DNA of 64,000 nucleotides from DATAGF01 sp963834875. Its GTDB lineage: Bacteria > Actinomycetota > Thermoleophilia > Miltoncostaeales > Miltoncostaeaceae. The stretch lies in contig CAWIDG010000024.1 of assembly GCA_963834875.1 (NCBI GenBank), positions 248,001 through 312,000 on the forward strand, given 5' to 3'. Below are positions 55,497-64,000 of the stretch, one piece after another. The translations under genes and the position numbers were made by a program. Positions within the stretch are counted from its first letter, which is position 1, and every line of letters starts with the position of its first letter. Below the pieces are notes generated by a model that was given only the letters and a program-made list of their open reading frames with translations, ran no database searches and was not told the DNA's origin.

Positions 55497-55894
55497 CGCT
55501 CCCGGCTCTCCGGTCCCGTCAACGAGACGCGCAGCGTGACCTTCTCGTAGCCGGCGGGCTCCACCCCTTCGACCCCGAGCAGGCCGCGCAGGTCGATGTC
55601 GCCGATCACCTCCACCTCCACCCGCTCGAGGGCGACGCCGAGCTCCGCGGCCCAGAGCCTGTAGGTGATCGCCTGGCAGGTGGCGAGGCTCGTCAGGAAC
55701 AGCTCGATGGGGCTCTGAGCGGTGTCCGACCCGCCGAGGGAGCGCGGCTCGTCGCACGCCACGGTGTGGCCGCGGGCGGTGGCCTCGCAGAGCATGCCCT
55801 CCTCCAGCGCGGTCGTCAGGCGGATGGCCACGCGGGCGCGCTCGGGGTCGGCGCGGAAGCGGTCGGCGAGCGCGGCGTGAGGTGCGTCGGCCAT
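55403..55894 (-). CDS. OsmC/Ohr-family peroxiredoxin-like protein
   Basis: A 163-residue thiol peroxidase-fold protein. The two redox cysteines are in TSLATCQAITYR and DRHCPVLDALARP, preceded by the conserved SPIELFLTSLATC helix. The central GDIDLRGLLGVEGVEPAGYE is typical of the YhfA/OsmC branch rather than Ohr. It would reduce organic hydroperoxides in the cytoplasm. ATG at 55894 lies eight bases after TAGCAT. Confidence 0.88.
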   Translation of the reverse strand: MADAPHAALADRFRADPERARVAIRLTTALEEGMLCEATARGHTVACDEPRSLGGSDTAQSPIELFLTSLATCQAITYRLWAAELGVALERVEVEVIGDIDLRGLLGVEGVEPAGYEKVTLRVSLTGPESRERYAELAEAVDRHCPVLDALARPLRVERELIT

Positions 55895-55902
55895 GGCGCC
55901 CA

Positions 55903-55908
55903 ATGCTA
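55903..55908 (-). promoter_or_regulatory. Probable -10 box (TAGCAT) of the osmC-like gene
   Basis: TANNNT on the minus strand ending eight bases before the ATG at 55894; no SD is seen. Confidence 0.4.
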
Positions 55909-55970
55909 CCGGCCAGGCCGCGCCAGGCGGGCGCGGGTATCCTGGCGCCCCGGCCGAGCGAGGGGGGCAG

Positions 55971-57062
55971 ATGAAGGGGCTCACGTTCCAGGGCACGCAC
56001 GATGTCCGCGTCGAGGAGGTGGCCGACCCGGCGATCGAGGGGCCGGCCGACGCGATCGTGCGGGTCACGATGGCCGGCATCTGCGGCTCGGACCTCCACA
56101 TCTTCAACGCCGGCGAGGCGTTCGGCTTCCCGGCCGGCTCGCGCCTGGGCCACGAGTTCATCGGCACGGTCGAGGAGGTCGGCCCCGAGGTCCGGGCGGT
56201 CCGGCCCGGCGACCGCGTGATGTCGTCGTGCATGGTCGCCTGCGGCGACTGCACCTGGTGCCGCGAAGGGCTCGAGTCGTCGTGCGTGCGCTGGTCCCTG
56301 TTCGGCTGGGCGCCGCGCGTCTGGCAGCACGGCGGCGCGGTGCAGGGCGGCCAGTCCGAGCTCGTGCGCGTCCCGCTCGCGGACGGGACCCTGCACCCGA
56401 TCCCCGAGCAGCTCGCCGAGCCCGGGCGCGAGCCCACCCTCCTGCCGCTGGTCGACGTCATGTCCACCGGCTGGCACGGCCTGACCTCGGCCGGGGCGGG
56501 CCCCGGCCAGTCGGTGGTGGTCATCGGCGACGGCGCCGTCGGCCTCGCCGGCGTCCACGGCGCCCGGGCGAAGGGCGCCGAGCGCATCGTCTGCCTCGGC
56601 CACCACGCCGACCGCCTCGACACGGCGACGGCGCTCGGCGCGACGCTGGTGGTCGACTCCCGCGACGACGAGGAGATCACGGAGGCCGTCATGGAGCACA
56701 CGGGGGGCGAGGGCGCCCACGTGGTGATCGACTCCATCTCCGGCCCGGAGTCGATGGCCACGGCCCACGCCTGCGTGCGCCCCGGGGGCACGATCGCCTG
56801 CCTGGGCATGGACCACTTCATGGGCAAGACGCCGAGCGTGAACTGGTTCGACCAGTTCATCCGCAACATCTCGGTCACCGGCGGCCTCGTGCCCGGCAAG
56901 CGCTACTTCCCGGAGCTCCTGGCGCTCGCGGAGCTCGGTGAGATCGACCCCGCGCCCATGCTCTCCCACACGCTGCCGCTGGACCAGGGGGCGGCGGGGT
57001 ACGAGATGATGGCGAACCGCGTCGAGGGGGTCGTCAAGGTGGCCCTCCAGCCCGGGACGTGA
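55971..57062 (+). CDS. Zinc-dependent alcohol dehydrogenase (MDR superfamily)
   Basis: A 363-residue medium-chain dehydrogenase. The catalytic zinc region is AGICGSDLHIFNAGEAFGFP with GHEFIGTVEEVG; the structural zinc lobe is CGDCTWCREGLESSC; the nucleotide motif is VVIGDGAVGLAGVHGA. It would oxidise an alcohol or polyol with NAD(P). AGGGGGG before ATG 55971 gives a strong SD. Its stop overlaps the start of the nucleotidyltransferase gene (GTGA), so the two are coupled. Confidence 0.92.
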   Translation: MKGLTFQGTHDVRVEEVADPAIEGPADAIVRVTMAGICGSDLHIFNAGEAFGFPAGSRLGHEFIGTVEEVGPEVRAVRPGDRVMSSCMVACGDCTWCREGLESSCVRWSLFGWAPRVWQHGGAVQGGQSELVRVPLADGTLHPIPEQLAEPGREPTLLPLVDVMSTGWHGLTSAGAGPGQSVVVIGDGAVGLAGVHGARAKGAERIVCLGHHADRLDTATALGATLVVDSRDDEEITEAVMEHTGGEGAHVVIDSISGPESMATAHACVRPGGTIACLGMDHFMGKTPSVNWFDQFIRNISVTGGLVPGKRYFPELLALAELGEIDPAPMLSHTLPLDQGAAGYEMMANRVEGVVKVALQPGT

Positions 57063-58477
57063 CCCTCGAGGAGCGGCTCGCGGAGGCCCGCCAGGGCCAC
57101 CTCGCGGCGGCCCTCGACCGCCTGGACGGGCAGGACCGGGAGCGCCTCCGGGGGCAGATCGAGGCGCTCGACCTCGACCTGGTCGGGCGGCTCGTCGGCG
57201 AGCTGGTGGGGGACGAGGCTCCGCCCGCGCTCGGCCGGGTCGAGCCGCTGGCCCCCGCGGACGTCATCCCGCTCCCGCGCACCGAGGCCGACCGCGCCCG
57301 CGAGCGGCAGGCGCGGGAGGCCGGCGAGGAGGCGCTGGCGCAGGGGCGCGTCGCGGCCGTCCTGCTCGCGGGGGGCCAGGGCACGCGCCTCGGCTTCGAC
57401 GGCCCCAAGGGGGCGTTTCCGTTCAGCCCGATCACGGGGACGACGCTCTTCGCGCACCACGCCGCCAAGATCGCCGCCCTGCGCCGCCGTCATGCGTCCG
57501 CGCTCCCGTGGTACGTGCTGACGTCGCCCCAGAACGACGCCGTCACGAGGGCCTTCTTCGCGGACCACGACCACTTCGGGCTGGATCCGCGGTCGGTCCG
57601 CTTCGTGGTCCAGGGCACCCTGCCGGCGGTCGACCGGGCCGACGGCGCGATCCTGCTGGAGGCGCCGGACCGCCTCGCGCTCTCGCCCGACGGCCACGGC
57701 GGCCTGCTCTCGGCGCTGCGGGCGTCGGGTGCCCTCGACGAGATGGCCGGGGAGGGCGCCGAGACGGTCTTCACGTTCCAGGTCGACAACCCGATGCTGT
57801 CGGTCTGCCGCCCCGACTTCCTGGGCCACCACCTGGCCGCGGCGGCGGACATGTCGTCGATGGTCGTCCGCAAGCGCAGCCCCGAGGAGAAGATGGGCGT
57901 CATCGCCCGCATCGACGGGCGCACCGGCGTGGTCGAGTACAGCGACCTGCCGGACGAGCTCGCGCAGATGCGCGACGCCGACGGCGAGCTCGCCTACTGG
58001 GCCGGGTCCGTCGCCGTCCACTGCCTCGAGGTGGCGTTCGTCCGCGAGCTCACCGAGGGCGGGCTGCGCCTTCCCTACCACCGGGCGGTGAAGGCCGTGC
58101 GGCACGTGGACGAGGAGGGCCAGGCGGTCGAGCCACGCGAGCCCAACGCCGTCAAGTTCGAGACCTTCATCTTCGACGCCCTGCTGCGCGCCCGCCGGTC
58201 GGTGACCGTCGAGGCGCGGCGACAGGACGAGTACTCGCCGATCAAGAACGCCGAGGGCGCGGACTCGCCGGAGACCGCGCGGCGCGACCTGAACCGGATG
58301 TACGCCCGCTGGCTGGAGTCCGCGGGGGTGAGCGTGCCGCGTCGCGACGACGGCGAGCCGGTGGACCTCGAGATCGATCCCCGGTTCGCCCTCGACGCCG
58401 CCGAGCTGGCCGAGCGCCTCCCGCCGGGCACGGCGGTGACGGGCCCGGCGGTCATCCCGCCCGGGGCCACCCCGTGA
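57059..58477 (+). CDS. UDPGP-family nucleotidyltransferase (UAP1-like, eukaryotic type)
   Basis: A 472-residue pyrophosphorylase that would make a UDP-sugar from UTP and a sugar 1-phosphate. The signature VLLAGGQGTRLGFDGPKGAF near residue 102 and the segments WYVLTSPQNDAVTRAFF, VFTFQVDNPMLSVCRP, and SPIKNAEGADSPETAR match UDP-N-acetylglucosamine/galactosamine pyrophosphorylases of the eukaryotic UAP1 group, not bacterial GlmU or GalU. It lacks the acetyltransferase domain of GlmU. GTG at 57059 overlaps the dehydrogenase stop. Its 3' end overlaps the convergent M23 gene by 26 bases. Substrate (GlcNAc-1-P, GalNAc-1-P or glucose-1-P) is unknown. Confidence 0.88.
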   Translation: MTLEERLAEARQGHLAAALDRLDGQDRERLRGQIEALDLDLVGRLVGELVGDEAPPALGRVEPLAPADVIPLPRTEADRARERQAREAGEEALAQGRVAAVLLAGGQGTRLGFDGPKGAFPFSPITGTTLFAHHAAKIAALRRRHASALPWYVLTSPQNDAVTRAFFADHDHFGLDPRSVRFVVQGTLPAVDRADGAILLEAPDRLALSPDGHGGLLSALRASGALDEMAGEGAETVFTFQVDNPMLSVCRPDFLGHHLAAAADMSSMVVRKRSPEEKMGVIARIDGRTGVVEYSDLPDELAQMRDADGELAYWAGSVAVHCLEVAFVRELTEGGLRLPYHRAVKAVRHVDEEGQAVEPREPNAVKFETFIFDALLRARRSVTVEARRQDEYSPIKNAEGADSPETARRDLNRMYARWLESAGVSVPRRDDGEPVDLEIDPRFALDAAELAERLPPGTAVTGPAVIPPGATP

Positions 58478-58584
58478 TGATCGGAGAGGGCGGGACCGGG
58501 CCGCCCCCGCCGGGGTGGATCTCGAAGTGCAGGTGCGGCGAGGCGCCCTGCGCGTCGCCCGAGTTGCCCACGTAGCCGATCACG
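58441..58584. repeat. Direct repeat, left copy (M23 gene 3' end)
   Basis: These 144 bases match 63857-64000 with five mismatches and no gaps, same orientation, 5416 bases apart. The repeat covers the last 131 or so bases of the M23 gene plus 11 bases beyond its stop; the right copy runs off the window. Confidence 0.9.
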
Positions 58585-58961
58585 GTCCCCCGCGAGACGC
58601 TCGCTCCCTCGCGCGCCGCCGGCGCGAAGGCCGACAGATGGGCGAAGTAGAACGTCGTGCCGCCGCCGTCACGCAACCACAGGCGCCAGCCGCCGAGCCC
58701 GTTGTAGCCGACGTTGTAGAGCGAGCCGCCGGCGACGGCGACGATGGGCGTCCCCCCGGCCGCGAAGATGTCGATGCCCTCGTGGGCACGGCCGCCGGAG
58801 CGCGGGGCGAGCCAGTCGTCGCTGAAGCGCGCCGGCCCGGCGACCGGGAAGAGGTAGTCGCCCCGCGGCAGGGCGCCGGCGACCGCGGCCGAGCTCGCGT
58901 AGGGGAGGGAGGTCTCCAGCCGGCCCGAGCCCACGTGACGTCGGGCATCCGGCTTGCCCAC
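58452..58961 (-). CDS. M23-family (LytM-like) peptidase domain protein
   Basis: A 169-residue zinc metallopeptidase domain. FPVAGPARFSDDWLAPRSGG, then AHEGIDIFAAGGTPIVAV with the first His and Asp near residue 60, and the HxH motif in GASPHLHFEIHPGG near 143. Such enzymes cut peptidoglycan cross-links. There is no signal peptide and only a 35-residue N-terminal stretch from GTG 58961, so the gene may be truncated at its 5' end or the start is wrong. It lies 16 bases after the MBL-fold gene. A second copy of the 3' end lies at the right edge of the window. Confidence 0.85.
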   Translation of the reverse strand: MGKPDARRHVGSGRLETSLPYASSAAVAGALPRGDYLFPVAGPARFSDDWLAPRSGGRAHEGIDIFAAGGTPIVAVAGGSLYNVGYNGLGGWRLWLRDGGGTTFYFAHLSAFAPAAREGASVSRGTVIGYVGNSGDAQGASPHLHFEIHPGGGGPVPPSPIITGWPRAG

Positions 58962-58977
58962 CCCAGCTGGGCGACCG

Positions 58978-59886
58978 TCAGATCGCCCCGTTGTGCCAGC
59001 GGGCCACGGGCATCCAGTGGTGTCGTCCCTCGAGGCGCACGAGTTGTCCGAAGGGCTCCGGGAAGTGACAGGCCCCCATGACCATCCCCTCGTCGGCGAT
59101 GCGCTCCGCGAGCGCTGCGCGCGAGGTCACCGCGGTCTCGGGCTCCATGTCGAAGGAGCACGCGAGCGACGGGTCGTTCACCTGCGAGGGGTGGAGCCAC
59201 ACGTCGCCGACCAGAAGCGCGCGCTCCTCGCCGGAGGAGATGAGCAGGCTTGTGCTCCCGGGCGTGTGCCCTGGGGTCGGCAGGAGCGTCAGCTGGCGGG
59301 AGAGGCTGTGCTCCCCGTCCACGAGCTCGACCGCGCCCGATTCCATCAGCGGGCCGATCGTGTCGCCGACGTACGGAAACGGGAACGCCTCCTGCACCTC
59401 GGGCCTGCTCCAGGCCTCCCAGTCCGAGCGAGGCACGAGGTACCGGGCCCGCGGGAACGCCGGCGATGGCGCGGAACCGTCGGTGGCGAGGACGCCGCCG
59501 ACGTGATCCGGGTGGATGTGCGTGATCACGACGGTGTCGATCTCCTTCGCCGACACGTCGAGCGCGGCGAGGCGCTCGCCCAGCTGCCCCCCGACGCCGA
59601 GGAAGGAGGGGAAGGCCAGCGCCGCGGCCCCGCACCCGGTGTCCACGAGGACACACCGATCGGCGCCGCGCAGGAGGTAGCAGGTCACGAGGTAGCGCCA
59701 CCCACCGTCGGCGCTGAACGCCTCCGGGTAGCGCGAGCGGTGGATGTCCCATTCCTCGGCGGTGAGACCGGTGAACACCTGATCGATGGCGAGGGGAAAG
59801 GGGAGATCGACGTCCAGCAGGGCGGTGACGCTGACGTCGCCGACGGCGATGGTCGGGGACGCGTGCGTGCCCGTGGTGGTGCTCAT
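58978..59886 (-). CDS. Metallo-beta-lactamase-fold hydrolase
   Basis: A 302-residue MBL-fold protein of the quorum-quenching-lactonase/glyoxalase II-like branch. Metal motifs: VVITHIHPDHVGGV, LPTPGHTPGSTS, LLVGDVWLHPSQ and MGACHFPEPFG. No signal peptide. I chose ATG 59886 because GGAG lies six bases upstream; the frame extends to a TTG at 59898. It follows the large LuxR regulator gene on the same strand about 75 bases downstream, so regulation by it is possible. Substrate unknown; AHL lactonase activity cannot be assumed. Confidence 0.88.
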   Translation of the reverse strand: MSTTTGTHASPTIAVGDVSVTALLDVDLPFPLAIDQVFTGLTAEEWDIHRSRYPEAFSADGGWRYLVTCYLLRGADRCVLVDTGCGAAALAFPSFLGVGGQLGERLAALDVSAKEIDTVVITHIHPDHVGGVLATDGSAPSPAFPRARYLVPRSDWEAWSRPEVQEAFPFPYVGDTIGPLMESGAVELVDGEHSLSRQLTLLPTPGHTPGSTSLLISSGEERALLVGDVWLHPSQVNDPSLACSFDMEPETAVTSRAALAERIADEGMVMGACHFPEPFGQLVRLEGRHHWMPVARWHNGAI

Positions 59887-59961
59887 GTTCAGCTCCAAGA
59901 CGTAGGTGACCGTCCGGGGGCACGCTAGGACGGCTCACGCGCGACCCGCATCCCAAGTTCT

Positions 59962-62900
59962 TTACATCCGTGCCGGCTGGTCCTCGCCGGCCGGGTCCCC
60001 CTGAAGCAGACCGTTCTCCAGCGCGGCGCGGGTCGCGGCGGACCGGTTGTTCACGCCGAGCTTCCCGAAGATGTTCGAGACATGGCGGATCGCCGTGCCC
60101 TCGCTGATCACGAGCCGCTCCGCGATCTGGCGATTGGTGAGGCCCTCGGCGACGAGCGCGAGCACCTCGCGCTCTCGGTTCGTGAGGCGCAGAATCCCCG
60201 CCGGGTCGTGCTCGCTCAGCCCGAGCTCGCCGGCCAGCCGAAGCACCCGGTCGCGCTGGATCGGGGCGGGGATCGTCTCGAGCAGGCCCAGGGCGGTCTT
60301 GATCGCGGGCCCGGCATCGCGCCCTTGCGCTGCCGCCAGCCGCGCGAGGTCGGCGTGGCAGAGCGCGAGATCGAAGTCGCAGCCGATCGCCTCCAGGGCG
60401 GCGCGGGCTTCTCCGAGGAGACGGCGCGCGGCTGGCAGGTCACCCTCGTCGAACGCGATCCGGCCCCGGGTACGGACGGAGAGCGCCACCACCCAGCGAC
60501 AGCCGATCCGTCGGCCGATGTCGCCTGACCGCCGCGCGGCCTCGGCCGCCCCTGGGAGATCACCATGCCGGCGGCGGGCCTCCCCCAGCCACCCGAGGAA
60601 GCGGGACAGGATGCCCGGGTGCTTGGTGCTCTCGGCGATGTCGATCGCGCGCTCGAGGTCGGCGATGGCGCCCTCGAGATCGCCGTGCTCGCGACGGGCG
60701 AACCCGAGCGCCCCGAGCGCCCAGGCCGTGTTCGGCTCGTCAGGGGAGAGCTCGATCCCGCGCTCGCACGCGGCGATCCCGCGCTCCGTGTCGCCACGGG
60801 CCGCCTCGTACAGGCCCTGGGCCCAGGCCGCCCAGCTCCGCAGCCGGGGATCCGCCACGGCGTCCCCGATCGTGCCGCCCCGGGCGGCCGCCTCGAGCGC
60901 GCGGTCGAACCGGCCCATCGAGTAGAGCGAGTGGGCGATGAAGAAGTGGCAGTGCCCCAGCCACCAGGTCTCTCCGGCGTGCTCGAGGAGCGGGATGGCC
61001 CGCGCACCCTCGCGCACTCCCTCTTCGAACCTTCCCGTCCACCACCCCTGTCGGGCGCGTATGTAGAGCGCGCGTCCGAGCGCTGCTTCGTCGCCCAGGT
61101 GCTCCGCCAGGTCGATGGACGTCCGCGCCGCACCGCTCGGCGTCATCGGGCTTGCCGAGATGGCTGGCGGTGTGGGCCGCCCAGAAGTGGTACGAGCAGG
61201 CGAGGTCGGTGTCCGACATGGCGACGACGCGCGGCGCCAGGGCCGTCAGGACCTCCTCGCTCTCGTCCATCCGGCCCAGGAAGTAGATGGAGGCGACCAG
61301 ACGCAGACTCAGCTCGACGACCCGCCGCTCGCGCTCGTCGGCGGGCAGGCGCTCGGCGTGGCGCAGAGCCTCGCGCAGCATCGCGCTGGCCTCGGAATGG
61401 GCGTACCCGCGGAAGCTCCGGGCGGCCGCACGCTGCAGGTAGGCGACGGCGCGCGCCGCGTCGTCGGTGCGCGACCAGTGGTGCGCGAGCAGGCCGTCGA
61501 CCTCCTCGGTCCGCCCCGCATAGAGCTCCTCGAGGCAGAGCCCGGCGGCCTCGTGCAGGGCGCGACGGGTCGGCGCCCCGACGCTCTGATACGCGACGTC
61601 CTGCGTGAGCGCGTGCTTGAACTCGAAGCCCCCCTCTCCCTCGACGACCGCCTCGACGAGGAACTCCTCGCGCACCAGGTCCTCGAGGCTCCCCTGCACG
61701 GCCCCCGCGCCCGGCCAGACGGCCGCGAGCAGGCGCAGCGGGAATCGGCGGCCCAAGACCGCCGCGGTCTGGAGCACCGAGCGCGGATGGTCGTCGAGGC
61801 GGTCGATGCGCGCCATGAGCACGTCCTCCACCCGACCCGGCACCTCTCCGTCCTCCACGCCGCCTGGGCTGGCGAGCGAGAGCTCCTCGATGAAGAAGGG
61901 GTTGCCCTCACCGCGCGCGAGGATCGCCCGCCCGAGGGTTTCGGGCACGTCATCGTCACCGAGGACCGAGCGCACGACCTCCAGCGAGTTGACGGGCCCA
62001 AGGCGAGGAAGGGCGATCTGAGTCGCGTGCGACAGCTCGAGCCAGCTGGGCCGGCTCCCGGGCCGGTAGGTCGTGAGCAGCAGCACCGGCGCGGCGGCGA
62101 GTCCTGACGCGAGCGAGGCGAGGAAGCGCTCGGAGGTGTCGTCGGCCCAGTGGACGTCCTCCACCGCGATCACCAGAGGCTCGCTCAGCGAGGCCGCCAG
62201 GAACAGATGGCGGAGCGCCTCGAAGGTGCGTACCCGCACGGCCTCTGGGCTGAGCGGGGCGATCAGGTCCCGCTCGACGGCGGGATCGAGCGCCCCGAGC
62301 AGGTTCAGGACGTACGGTGCCTCGCCGGCGGGCGCCTGCAGGCGCTGGAACGCGCGGCCCACCGCACTCTGGATCTCGGCCCGCCCGCGCTGCGGCACGG
62401 CGCAGAGCTGGCGCACCAGGTCGAGCACGGGAAGGTACGGCTGACTGCTGCCGTAGGGGGAGCAGCGGCCCTCGATCCAGCGCACGTGGCCGGCCGAGGC
62501 ACGGCGCGCCTCCTCGACGAGCCGAGACTTGCCCATCCCCGGCTCGCCGACGACGCCGATGATCTGGCCGGCGCCCGACCGGGCGAGGACGAGCGCTTCG
62601 TCGATGAGCCGGATCTGGCGCTCGCGGCCCACGAAACGGCTCAGCGGACGCCCTGAGCGGCGGCCGGTCGGTGAGATCGACCGAAGGCCGACGATCCGGT
62701 GCGGCCGCGGGTCATCGCGGTCGGAGCCGTCCACGCCGCCACCGGGGTCGACCGGCTCGACGATGACCTCGCCGGGCATCAAGGAAACAAGAGACGGATC
62801 GACGCGGATCTCGCCTCCGGTGGCCGCGGCGGCGAGCGAGAGCGCCACCGCGATCGGGCCGAGAGCCGCTTCGTCGTCCACCCAGGTCTCCTGGTCGGCC

Positions 62901-63386
62901 GGCAACCGGCCCGAGGCGACCCCGACGCCGGCTGACGGCGGATTCGCGTGCTCGCTGTCCCTCACGCGGAGCGCGGCCAGGACCGCGCGTTGGAGGTGGT
63001 CTTCGAGAGACCGGGGCGACCCGAAGACGCACGCCATCCCACCGGGCACCCTCACCACGACCCCCTCGAGCTCCTGGGCGATGGCCCGGACCGCCTGCTG
63101 GAGGGTCGCGTCGTCGGCGACCTCGCCGCCGCTGACGACCATCACGGTCGCCTGGCGGGGCCCGGGCGCGTCGTCCGACCGGTCCGCGAGCCGCAACGGC
63201 GCGCCGCACGCGCCGCAGTAGCGGCTGTCCGCGTGGACCGCACCCCCACAGCTCGGGCACCGCGACGGGATCGCGCGTTGCGCAGCCGCTGCCGCGCCCC
63301 GCCGGGCTCGGCTGGGCCGTTGCTTCTCGCGTCGGGTTCCTTGGCGCTCGGCACTGAGGGGTCTCCCGGGTTTCCGACACTCCCAT
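59962..63386 (-). CDS. Large ATPase/LuxR transcriptional regulator with N-terminal zinc ribbon, frame broken
   Basis: A LAL-type regulator of about 1140 residues. Order: a zinc ribbon (CPSCGGAVHADSRYCGACG near residue 40-64), a segment resembling a degenerate nucleotide-cyclase domain (VMVVSGGEVADDATLQQAV, then AGVGVASGRLPADQETWVDD), an AAA ATPase (FVGRERQIRLIDEAL, Walker A GVVGEPGMGKSRLVEEAR, VIAVEDVHWADDTSERFL), TPR-like repeats, and a C-terminal LuxR HTH (LTNREREVLALVAEGLTNRQ, SEGTAIRHVSNIFGKLGV). One extra base near 61130 breaks the frame between GKPDDAERC and AARTSIDLAEHLG. The start is unclear: ATG 63386 reads MGVSETRETPQCRA but needs another shift near 63310 to join the zinc ribbon. 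Confidence 0.85.
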
Positions 63387-63867
63387 GACGCGCGCGAGAC
63401 GGTCAACCAGGGCCACTCGGGGCCCTGTCTACAAGTCGTCGCGGCCCGACGGCGCGCCCAGGCCAAGATCGAAAGCACTTGGGATGCCGCGTCCAGAGCC
63501 GCCGTGGAGCATGCGCTTGCACCTTCGCGCAAGAGAGGGAGAACCCGATGTCCCTTGCATCCGTCCATCGACCCGCCTGCGGCCGCGGCGGCCTTGAGAC
63601 GCGGTACGTCGGGCTGACGGAGGGGTGAGCGATGTCGTCATCCCACCCTCGGCGCACGACAGCCCGAGCCGAGCCCGCTCGCCCCGGGAGCAACGTTCTC
63701 GGACTTCTGCGAGGCGCGCAGGAGCTTCTTCGAGACGCTGCGGAGAGACTCAGACTTGCGTCGGCTCGAAGCGGCCTGGGACCTTCCAGCCGCGTTTCCA
63801 CGCCGGGCGGCCGATACGCAACGCGCCAGCCCAGAGCGGCCTTCGTAGGACGCGGTGGGCCCGGCGG
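63387..63867. other. Stretch without a supported gene
   Basis: About 480 bases between the regulator and the terminal M23 fragment. Translations on both strands are Arg/Ser-rich and unlike any family I know. The composition is slightly less GC-rich than the surroundings. It must contain the promoter of the regulator gene, but no convincing -35/-10 pair was found. Confidence 0.4.
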
Positions 63868-64000
63868 TCATCCCGCCCGGGGCCAGCCCGTGACGATCGG
63901 ATACGGCGGGACCGGGCCGCCCCCGCCGGGGTGGATCTCGAAGTGCAGGTGCGGCGAGGCGCCCTGCGCGTCGCCGGAGTTGCCCACGTAGCCGATCACG
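63857..64000. repeat. Direct repeat, right copy (truncated by window edge)
   Basis: Matches 58441-58584 with five mismatches in 144 bases. The similarity is still continuous at the last base of the window, so the repeat is longer than seen here. Confidence 0.9.
63868..64000 (-). CDS. M23-family peptidase, C-terminal fragment (partial)
   Basis: The last 43 codons of a second M23 peptidase gene whose 5' part lies outside the window. It reads VIGYVGNSGDAQGASPHLHF, then HPGGGGPVPPYPIVTGWPRAG and a stop, differing from the first copy at PYPIV versus PSPII. The catalytic HxH is intact. It is probably a paralogue produced by duplication of the gene at 58452-58961. Confidence 0.8.
   Translation of the reverse strand, partial: VIGYVGNSGDAQGASPHLHFEIHPGGGGPVPPYPIVTGWPRAG

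Overview
This window looks like a chromosomal segment of a very high-GC actinobacterium. The evidence is the base composition, heavy GTG use as a start codon, tight ATGA/GTGA gene overlaps, many TANNNT boxes a few bases upstream of start codons (leaderless-style promoters), a ChdC-type heme enzyme and a VKOR/DsbA pair. A deep-branching class such as Thermoleophilia would fit, but that is inference and no marker here proves it. The gene content is mostly core metabolism and housekeeping, with some accessory regulators and envelope genes. No rRNA, tRNA, CRISPR array, phage or transposase was seen.

Layout. 1-5.2 kb: start of PEP carboxykinase and an NCS1-type permease (minus), a broken hypothetical gene, an 830-base stretch without a gene, a small heat-shock protein converging on a STAS protein, and two small unknown genes. 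5.2-13.4 kb: cobalamin-dependent methionine synthase, then the operon fabD-fabG-fabF-fabF plus a small membrane protein. 13.6-20.8 kb: an S9 peptidase and an MFS transporter converge on sbcDC. 20.9-25.4 kb: a membrane-anchored DsbA-like thioredoxin and a VKOR protein, tail to tail with a CtpE-like P-type ATPase that follows a universal stress protein. 25.4-28.1 kb: alanine dehydrogenase, a secreted serine protease and a SRPBCC protein. 28.1-39.6 kb: nearly the whole de novo purine pathway, purD-B-C-S-Q-L-F, then a VOC gene on the other strand, then purM-N-H-SRPBCC. 39.7-43.7 kb: a small membrane protein, a beta-carbonic anhydrase, an HD-GYP protein and a fusion of an ECF sigma factor, a zinc-finger anti-sigma-like segment, a membrane helix and a Pro/Asp-Pro tail. 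43.6-47.7 kb: rpsF-ssb-rplI-dnaB-purA with rpsR missing. 47.8-58.5 kb: an LtrA-like membrane protein, a secreted phosphoesterase, twin MerR-like regulators, a DedA protein, a sugar-dehydrogenase-like lipoprotein, ChdC, OsmC, a zinc alcohol dehydrogenase and a UAP1-like nucleotidyltransferase. 58.4-64 kb: an M23 peptidase, a metallo-beta-lactamase-fold hydrolase and a giant ATPase/LuxR regulator, closed by a second copy of the M23 3' end.

Over a dozen conserved genes are broken by single-base indels, often in homopolymers, including essential ones (dnaB, ssb, purL, purH, purN, sbcC). The best explanation is uncorrected sequencing error in the assembly, so coordinates of those genes span the breaks.

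Functionally, the purine operon and purA supply IMP and then AMP, metH and the fab operon supply methionine and fatty acids, and sbcCD, ssb and dnaB serve replication and repair. The most unusual proteins are the sigma/anti-sigma/membrane fusion, the twin MerR-like regulators and the zinc-ribbon/ATPase/LuxR regulator.
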